Source: Bianquea renquensis
GTDB lineage: Bacteria; Bacillota; Clostridia; Lachnospirales; Bianqueaceae
DNA length: 64,000 bases
Reading direction: 5' to 3'
Assembly: GCF_014384895.1 (NCBI RefSeq)
Contig: NZ_JACRSQ010000004.1
Span: 139,962-203,961 of the forward strand
How positions within the stretch are numbered: the first letter of the stretch is position 1; every line of letters starts with the position of its first letter. Below the pieces are notes generated by a model. That model ran no database searches. It saw only the letters and a list, made by a program, of their open reading frames with translations, and was not told the origin of the DNA. Below are positions 58,555 to 64,000 of this stretch, piece after piece. The translations under genes and the position numbers were made by a program.

Positions 58555-60657
58555 ATGATAGAGTTAGATCGATATTGGGAAAATCCAAGATGGCTTGCGC
58601 GTGGCCGGGTGCCGGCGGGAGCATACTCGATTCCCTTTCCGGCAGGTGATGTCCGGAAATTGGATGTACTGCAAAGGGCGAGCAGCGATTGCTATCGAAG
58701 TCTCAGCGGGGGATGGCGACAGCGGGTATATCCCAATTGGGGAGCCCTTCCTGGCGACTTCATCTCCCCAGGTGGAAGCACAAGCGCTTGGGCTGTGGCT
58801 ATGGTTCCTTCTGGCATACCGTGTATTGGCGCTGACTCTACAGTGCCTTTTTGCATCGATCCCCCATATATACCTTGGGACACCCCGGTGGCGGCCTATG
58901 TGCGGGATTTTGAGTTGCCAAAGTCCTGGGCGGAGGACAGGGAGATTCATTTCGTGCTGGAAGGGGTCCGTTCATGCTGCTTCCTATGGGTCAACGGCAG
59001 CTTAGTAGGCTATAGCCAGGGCAGCGGTTTGCCCTCGGAATTTGTGATCACGCCATGGTTGGGATCCGGCAAAAATCGAATCGCCGTGGCGGTGTTCGCA
59101 TGGTGTGATGGGAGTTATCTGGAAAGCTATGGCGCCCCCTGGGGACTGGTGCGGGATGTCTATGTGTTAGCCCGCCATAAAGGCCATGTTCGAGATGTTT
59201 GGATTCGGGCTGAGAAGGGAATGGGAGAGGCGCAATTTCTCTGTGAAGTGACTGCGGATGGAGAGGGAAGTGTAGAGGCGGTTCTATTGGACCAGGACGG
59301 TTCCATTGTCGACTCTCAATCGGAATATGTTGAGGCTGAGGGCCCGTGCGAGATTCGACTCCATGTGCCTTCCTCAAGGCTTTGGTCGCCCCGAGACCCT
59401 TACACATATCAGATTCAAATCCGCAAGGGAAAGGAAGCACTGCCGTATACGGTGGGAATCCGTGAACCTTTCGATAAAAAGCAGTGGGAGTGGGGGATTT
59501 TACAGCCAGAGAATAGCAGAACGATAGAAGAACTGTGGAGGTTGCTATCGGCCTTGAAGAGGCAGAACCGGTCCGCCATTTTTCTTAAGGGAACCGCGGA
59601 TCCCCGTTTGGTGGAGCTGTGCAGCCGCATAGGGCTATATGTGGTCGAGTCAGCAGATATTCAGATTCCTGAAGAATGCAGGGAGATCGCCGACGACCCG
59701 GTCTGGCGGGAAGCCTTTTTAGAGCGAATGACACGGATGGTCGAGCGCGACAAAAATCAGGTGTGTATCATCGGGTGGGGAGCCGGTGCGGACACAGAGT
59801 TGGACGGGAAAGCCAATATCAAAGCTATGGAAGAATGGGTGGAGCGCCGGGATGCAGAGCGGAGCTGGCAGCCAAGCGAGAGAACAAGACTCGAAGAGTC
59901 GAACGGGATAGGGAAGACGCCAGTGGGTTGGCACAGGTGCCGAGAAGCCCTCCGGCAAAAGCTCAATATCTGGAAGACAGAGGGGATCGTGTATATAGAG
60001 GGGGAGGAGATCTTATATACCTTCCATCTAGGGAGAGGGGCCCCGATGCAGTTGCAATATCAGGGAATGAATATGATGCAGCGCTTCCCAGAGATGGTTA
60101 TGTGGGAAAAGGATGGGAAACCGGTACAGGGCTGGAATGTCCATGAAGTTCAAATCTATGATGAACGGCCGGAGAAGCTTCACTTTATGACGAAATATTC
60201 GCTGGGAACCCCGGGATGCCGTCCCGTGGAGACGGGACAGGCAAAATGGACATTCCAGCCCGATGGAGGTCTCTATCTATGGATTTCACCCCAGTTGTGC
60301 CGCCAGGAAAGTGAGGTTGCGCTGTGCCTGACAGTACCCCAATGGATGGAGCGGTTGGATGTTGAGTATTGTGGCTCGGCCGGCCCAGGGCATTCCGGTC
60401 AGGTAGGCGATGAAATGGGGATTTGGTTATCCAATGTCCAATGGGCAAGCGTGACAAACATAGCGGGTTTAGGACTGTATTTTGAAAGCGATCGGGCGAT
60501 GTCGATCCGATTGCAGGATTTTCAGACGGAGGATGGCGTAGAGCGGAGACTCTATCTCTGTCCTGCAAGAACGAAGGGGAAGGATTGCCATCTCCATATT
60601 CAGCCAATCTTAAAAGATGATGGAGGCGTTTGCTATGAGGCGGGTGGATGTCATTGA
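58555..60657 (+). CDS. LacZ-like GH2 protein with a degenerate, shortened catalytic barrel
   Basis: A 700-aa protein on a LacZ plan (normally ~1000 aa). The N-terminal jelly roll is clear (DTPVAAYVRDFELPKSW, FVLEGVRSCCFLWVNGSLVG, YSQGSGLPSEFVITPWLGSG), then the immunoglobulin-like domain (SRLWSPRDPYTYQIQI). The barrel is cut short. Where active enzymes have WSLGNES around the acid/base Glu, this protein reads GWGAGADTE (Asp-413). The nucleophile region (CEYAH type) is absent, and the chain passes almost directly to a Bgal_small_N-like domain (IEGEEILYTFHLGRGAPMQL). It is therefore probably not a galactosidase; binding or regulation is possible. GGGGGAGG precedes the ATG; the 3' end overlaps the next gene by 23 nt. 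Confidence 0.8.
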   Translation: MIELDRYWENPRWLARGRVPAGAYSIPFPAGDVRKLDVLQRASSDCYRSLSGGWRQRVYPNWGALPGDFISPGGSTSAWAVAMVPSGIPCIGADSTVPFCIDPPYIPWDTPVAAYVRDFELPKSWAEDREIHFVLEGVRSCCFLWVNGSLVGYSQGSGLPSEFVITPWLGSGKNRIAVAVFAWCDGSYLESYGAPWGLVRDVYVLARHKGHVRDVWIRAEKGMGEAQFLCEVTADGEGSVEAVLLDQDGSIVDSQSEYVEAEGPCEIRLHVPSSRLWSPRDPYTYQIQIRKGKEALPYTVGIREPFDKKQWEWGILQPENSRTIEELWRLLSALKRQNRSAIFLKGTADPRLVELCSRIGLYVVESADIQIPEECREIADDPVWREAFLERMTRMVERDKNQVCIIGWGAGADTELDGKANIKAMEEWVERRDAERSWQPSERTRLEESNGIGKTPVGWHRCREALRQKLNIWKTEGIVYIEGEEILYTFHLGRGAPMQLQYQGMNMMQRFPEMVMWEKDGKPVQGWNVHEVQIYDERPEKLHFMTKYSLGTPGCRPVETGQAKWTFQPDGGLYLWISPQLCRQESEVALCLTVPQWMERLDVEYCGSAGPGHSGQVGDEMGIWLSNVQWASVTNIAGLGLYFESDRAMSIRLQDFQTEDGVERRLYLCPARTKGKDCHLHIQPILKDDGGVCYEAGGCH

Positions 60658-61354
60658 TACGGCGGCAGCGATCACCAGAGAAACTGTAGAAGGCCGTCAT
60701 GTCTTAGTGATGGATGTTTTGCGCGCGACATCGACTATTGTGACGGCACTTAACAACGGAGCAAAGCGAATTATACCGGTTGAAACCGTGGAGGAAGCCG
60801 TGGCCCTTAAAAGACGGTGTGCGGACAGTCTGCTTGGAGGTGAGCGCGGTGGGGTCCGGCCGGAGGGATTTGATTTTGGAAACTCTCCCTTGGAATATTC
60901 CAAGGACGCGGTACAGAATAAGACCATCGTTCTGACAACGACCAACGGGACGAGAGCGCTGGTGGGGTGCCAATCCGCCCATGCCGCGACAATTGGCTGT
61001 GCCGGATTTCTAAATGGGAAGGCGGCAGTGAGGCGGCTCACGGCGAAAACCGGAGATCTGGCCCTTGTATGCGCTGGCACGAAAGACCGGTTTTCGCTGG
61101 ATGATTTTCTATGTGCAGGAATGCTGCTTCAACAGATTATGGCTGAGGAGGAGGTTCAGATGGCCGATCTAGGCTGGAATGCGCTGTTACTGTATCAGGC
61201 ATACGGCGAAAGCCTGCCTGCTGTTCTGGACAACGCAAAGCATTATCAGGTTCTAAAGGGATTGGGATTTCACGAAGACCTGGAATACTGTCTCATGAAA
61301 AACCAATTGGAGATAGCCCCTGTATTTGATGGGAATGAGATACGGATTGATTGA
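60635..61354 (+). CDS. ComB-family 2-phosphosulfolactate phosphatase-like protein
   Basis: A 239-aa protein of the ComB fold (MDVLRATSTIVTALNNGAKR, IIPVETVEEAVALK, LLGGERGGVRPEGFDFGNSP, TIVLTTTNGTRAL, GAGFLN-like GCAGFLNGKAA, CAGTKDRFSLDDFLCAGMLL). ComB removes phosphate from 2-phosphosulfolactate in coenzyme M synthesis; in Firmicutes the substrate is uncertain, and no sulfolactate genes are nearby. ATG 60635 follows GGAGG by 7 nt and lies inside the end of the LacZ-like gene, so translation is coupled. Confidence 0.85.
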   Translation: MRRVDVIDTAAAITRETVEGRHVLVMDVLRATSTIVTALNNGAKRIIPVETVEEAVALKRRCADSLLGGERGGVRPEGFDFGNSPLEYSKDAVQNKTIVLTTTNGTRALVGCQSAHAATIGCAGFLNGKAAVRRLTAKTGDLALVCAGTKDRFSLDDFLCAGMLLQQIMAEEEVQMADLGWNALLLYQAYGESLPAVLDNAKHYQVLKGLGFHEDLEYCLMKNQLEIAPVFDGNEIRID

Positions 61355-61371
61355 CAGGGGGGAGATACCGA

Positions 61372-61788
61372 ATGACGGTTGAGCTGGCTACAATACATGA
61401 TATAAAGAAAATCAAAAAATACGATTCCCATATTCCATCGAACCGGCTTGGAGAGTGTATTGATAACAATTTGGTCTATGTATTACATGATGAGGAGCAT
61501 GGCAACGCCATTGTGGGGATCTTGCGATACAGCCTGTTTTGGCAGTCAATTCCATTTTTGGACCGACTCTATATTGAGGAAGAGTATCGGGGTAAAGGAT
61601 ATGGTACTCTCATGATGGGTCATTGGGAAAATGCCATGCGTCGAATGCGCTATCAGTATGGAATGCTTTCTACACAGGAAGATGAAACCGCCAAATTTTT
61701 CTATGAGAATCTCGGCTATAAAAAAATCGGCGCCTTCCTGCCACCGGAGCAAAGCGCCGATGAACTGATCTATCTAAAAACCCTATAA
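61372..61788 (+). CDS. GNAT-family N-acetyltransferase
   Basis: A 138-aa acetyltransferase. The acetyl-CoA-binding motif A reads LYIEEEYRGKGYGTLMMGHW, followed by motif B-like FYENLGYKKIGAF. ATG 61372 is chosen because GGGGGGAG lies about 8 nt upstream. It starts 17 nt after the ComB-like gene and ends the unit at a strong terminator. The acceptor substrate is unknown. Confidence 0.88.
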   Translation: MTVELATIHDIKKIKKYDSHIPSNRLGECIDNNLVYVLHDEEHGNAIVGILRYSLFWQSIPFLDRLYIEEEYRGKGYGTLMMGHWENAMRRMRYQYGMLSTQEDETAKFFYENLGYKKIGAFLPPEQSADELIYLKTL

Positions 61789-61817
61789 ATTGGCATACCG
61801 TATTATATTCCATAGGC

Positions 61818-61862
61818 AAAAGGCCTATGCACAATCATGAAAGCTGTGCATAGGCCTTTTGT
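61818..61862. terminator. Bidirectional terminator between the acetyltransferase gene and typA
   Basis: A perfect 16-bp stem AAAAGGCCTATGCACA (61818-61833) pairs with 61845-61860, with A and T runs at its ends for both converging genes. Confidence 0.95.
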
Positions 61863-61937
61863 TCTACTTGTTAGTGTATAGGGCTAATCCTATTTTTCAA
61901 GAAGCGAAGAGGAGTGAGATTCCAATGAGCAGAAATT

Positions 61938-63749
61938 TTACCGCCGTACCTTGGCGCGCATACCCGCTTCCAGCACTTCCTTGCGCATACGAATATTTTT
62001 GGGGGTAATCTCGACCAATTCATCGTCGGATATAAATTCCAAACATTGCTCCAGACTCATGGGCTTTGGAGGCGTCAGCCGAAGTGCCTCATCCGCCGTT
62101 GCAGAGCGCGTGTTGGTCACATGCTTTTTTTTGCAGACGTTGACGACGATATCTTCCTGGCGGGAACTCTCACCGACAATCATCCCTTCATAGACTTTTG
62201 TGCCGGGCCCAATAAACAGAATGCCTCGGTCCTGCGCGTTATAGAGTCCGTATGTGACAGCGTCCCCCGTCTCGTGGGCAATGAGGGAGCCTCGGGTGCG
62301 GGTTTGCATTTCTCCCTTAAAAGGCTCATAGCCATGGAATACGTGATTCATAATCGCGGTTCCCTTCGTCTCTGTCATGAGCTGGCTGCGATACCCGATC
62401 AAACCGCGGGATGGAATCAAGAATTCGAGACGGCTATAGCCACCTTGAGTCGGGGTCATGTTTAACATCTCAGCTTTTCGGATGCCGGCTCCCTCCATGA
62501 GAACGCCAGTATAGTCATCGGGCAGATCGACCGTTAAGGTTTCGATGGGCTCCCAGACTTGGCCATTGACCATTTTTGTGATGACCTGGGGTTTAGAAAC
62601 GGCAAATTCATAGCCTTGACGGCGCATGTTTTCAATCAGGACGGATAGATGCAGCTCACCGCGGCCAGATACAACAAACGCATCCGGTGAATCGGTCTCC
62701 TCCACGCGCAGGCTGATATTGGATTCCAATTCACGAAACAGGCGATCTCGGAGGTGGCGGGATGTTACATAATCGCCATCTTGCCCGGCAAAGGGACTTT
62801 TGTTGACGCAGAATGTCATGGACAAAACAGGCTCATCGATTTCAACAAAGGGCAGGGGTTCAATGTTGGAGGGACAGCAGATTGTCTCCCCGATATTGAT
62901 GTCTTTGATGCCGGAGACGGCTACGATATCGCCCACTCCCGCTTCCTCAACGGCAATGCGCTGCAAATCTTGAAATACATAGAGATTGGAGAGCTTGATG
63001 GAGGTTGTCGTCCCGTTCTTCCGGCAGATAACGGCCTGATCGCCGCTATGAATCTGACCTCTGTCAATGCGGCCCACTGCGATGCGTCCCGTATACCCAT
63101 CGTAATCGATATTGGAGACGAGAAGTTGCAGATCTCCGTCCATATCGCCCTCGGGATGAGGAATAGCGGATAAAATCGTGTCAAACAATGGCTTCAGATC
63201 GGCCCCCTCTTCTTCAGGATCCAGTGAAGCCCAGCCATCCTTAGCGGACGCGTAGACAACAGGAGAATCCAGCTGTTCATCGGAAGCTCCCAAATCCAGA
63301 AGAAGTTCCAGAACTTCGTCGACGACTTCCAGAGGTCTCGCCATAGGCCGGTCCACTTTATTGATGACAATGACCGGTGCCAACTGCAGATCCAGGGCCT
63401 TTTTTAAGACAAAACGCGTCTGTGGCATACAGCCCTCAAAGGCGTCGACCAAGAGTAGAACGCCGTTAGCCATCTTTAGGCTTCGCTCAACCTCTCCGCC
63501 AAAGTCTGCATGGCCCGGCGTGTCGATGATATTGATTTTTACATTTTCATAGTGAAGGGATGTATTTTTGGCTAAAATGGTGATGCCCCGCTCTCGCTCC
63601 AGATCATTGGAGTCCATAATCCGCTCCTCAACTTCTTGATTCTCGCGGAAAATGCCGCTCTGTTTTAACATGGCATCCACCAAGGTTGTTTTACCATGAT
63701 CTACGTGGGCAATAATGGCGATGTTTCGTATATTTTTCTGATTTAGCAT
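61938..63749 (-). CDS. typA: Ribosome-associated GTPase TypA/BipA
   Basis: A 603-aa translational GTPase. G1 AHVDHGKTT, G2 region RERGITILAKNTSL, G3 DTPGHADFGGE, G4 NKVDRP and G5 YASAKDG are present, followed by EF-G-like domains and the BipA-specific C-terminal domain (GIRKAEMLNMTPTQGGYSRL, EFLIPSRGLIGYRSQLMTET). The frame extends to 63869; ATG 63749 has GAGAGGAG 9 nt upstream and gives the standard MLNQKNIRNIAIIAHVDHGK start. Confidence 0.96.
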   Translation of the reverse strand: MLNQKNIRNIAIIAHVDHGKTTLVDAMLKQSGIFRENQEVEERIMDSNDLERERGITILAKNTSLHYENVKINIIDTPGHADFGGEVERSLKMANGVLLLVDAFEGCMPQTRFVLKKALDLQLAPVIVINKVDRPMARPLEVVDEVLELLLDLGASDEQLDSPVVYASAKDGWASLDPEEEGADLKPLFDTILSAIPHPEGDMDGDLQLLVSNIDYDGYTGRIAVGRIDRGQIHSGDQAVICRKNGTTTSIKLSNLYVFQDLQRIAVEEAGVGDIVAVSGIKDINIGETICCPSNIEPLPFVEIDEPVLSMTFCVNKSPFAGQDGDYVTSRHLRDRLFRELESNISLRVEETDSPDAFVVSGRGELHLSVLIENMRRQGYEFAVSKPQVITKMVNGQVWEPIETLTVDLPDDYTGVLMEGAGIRKAEMLNMTPTQGGYSRLEFLIPSRGLIGYRSQLMTETKGTAIMNHVFHGYEPFKGEMQTRTRGSLIAHETGDAVTYGLYNAQDRGILFIGPGTKVYEGMIVGESSRQEDIVVNVCKKKHVTNTRSATADEALRLTPPKPMSLEQCLEFISDDELVEITPKNIRMRKEVLEAGMRAKVRR

Positions 63750-63816
63750 GCAGTAAACTCCTCTCCGGCTATAGGCAATAAATCTCGCAGGCAAGCTAAA
63801 AATTGGCCTACCCTTT

Positions 63817-63845
63817 AGTTTACCACAAAAGCTGACAGTAATCAA
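63817..63845 (-). promoter_or_regulatory. Candidate promoter of typA
   Basis: On the minus strand, TTGATT (63845-63840), 17-nt spacer, TAAACT (63822-63817). A stronger TTGACA lies further upstream (complement of 63863-63868), but its -10 partner is poor. Confidence 0.5.
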
Positions 63846-63995
63846 TGCATGAAACAAAAAAACTGTCAAACCATTTGTAGATGTAAATTCCCAAAGTAAG
63901 TGCCACAGTGGGATTTAAAATGGGATTTACTTTGATACGTCATTTGTGGTTGAATTGAATCTGGGAAATTATTTCTCAGAAAGGAGGCCACACAT

Positions 63996-64000
63996 ATGGC
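63996..64000 (+). CDS. Start of a gene running off the right edge
   Basis: ATG 63996 is preceded by a near-perfect SD AAAGGAGG (63980-63987) with 8-nt spacing, but only five bases are in the window, so the product is unknown. The leader contains two copies of TGGGATTTA, 12 nt apart, near 63909-63930. Confidence 0.5.

Overview
The window looks like the chromosome of a Gram-positive, low- to mid-GC Clostridia-type Firmicute. The basis is Shine-Dalgarno (SD) sites of the AAGGAGG type before almost every gene, sigma-A-like TTGACA/TATAAT promoters, a lipoprotein-type substrate-binding protein, a sortase-like anchored wall protein, a YesM/YesN two-component pair, a ClpE-type ATPase, the yerC-pcrA-ligA order known from Bacilli/Clostridia, and a glgC/glgD pair. 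I cannot name a genus. No prophage, insertion sequence, integrase or CRISPR array was seen.

Region 1 (1-20.8 kb) is a carbohydrate-utilisation island. It starts after the 3' end of ftsH and ends at a second, decayed copy of the same ftsH 3' end. It holds an LplB/LplC/solute-binding transporter, an intracellular set (creatininase-family amidohydrolase, beta-helix protein, large unassigned protein, GH116 glycosidase), a convergent YesN/YesM two-component system, and a 1319-residue secreted beta-helix protein with a wall-anchor tail. The inferred logic is extracellular attack on a glycan, import of oligosaccharides, and cytosolic breakdown.

Region 2 (20.8-22.2 kb) is RNA-rich. It has a candidate small RNA with its own promoter and terminator, two identical tRNA-Gln(CUG) genes with separate promoters, and seven tandem 83-bp repeats that fold into hairpins. 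The variable loop positions always keep a GNRA tetraloop.

Region 3 (22.2-29 kb) is a TetR-regulated membrane operon (DUF308 protein, MMPL/RND exporter, secreted YhgE-like repeat protein), followed by an AT-rich scar with two broken helix-turn-helix genes.

Region 4 (29-40.4 kb) is housekeeping: M29 aminopeptidase plus thioredoxin reductase, a purine permease, a peptidoglycan/polysaccharide deacetylase, a PHP phosphatase, and yerC-pcrA-ligA. Region 5 (40.5-49.2 kb) is a full glycogen cluster glgB-C-D-A-P, bounded on both sides by clusters of hairpin-forming repeats.

Region 6 (49.4-64 kb) is mixed: a PdaA-like deacetylase, an unrecognised acidic protein, KDG kinase, clpE, a cytosolic ParB-like/BMP-receptor fusion, a metallophosphoesterase, a LacZ-like protein that has lost its catalytic core and overlaps a ComB-family phosphatase and an acetyltransferase, then typA. 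The first bases of another gene lie at the right edge.

The most promising unexplained items are the GNRA hairpin array, the small RNA with an 11-nt match to the GH116 ribosome-binding site, the ftsH-end duplication flanking the island, the ParB-like/BMP fusion, and the LacZ-derived pseudo-enzyme. All family calls were made by reading the translations; no database search was run.
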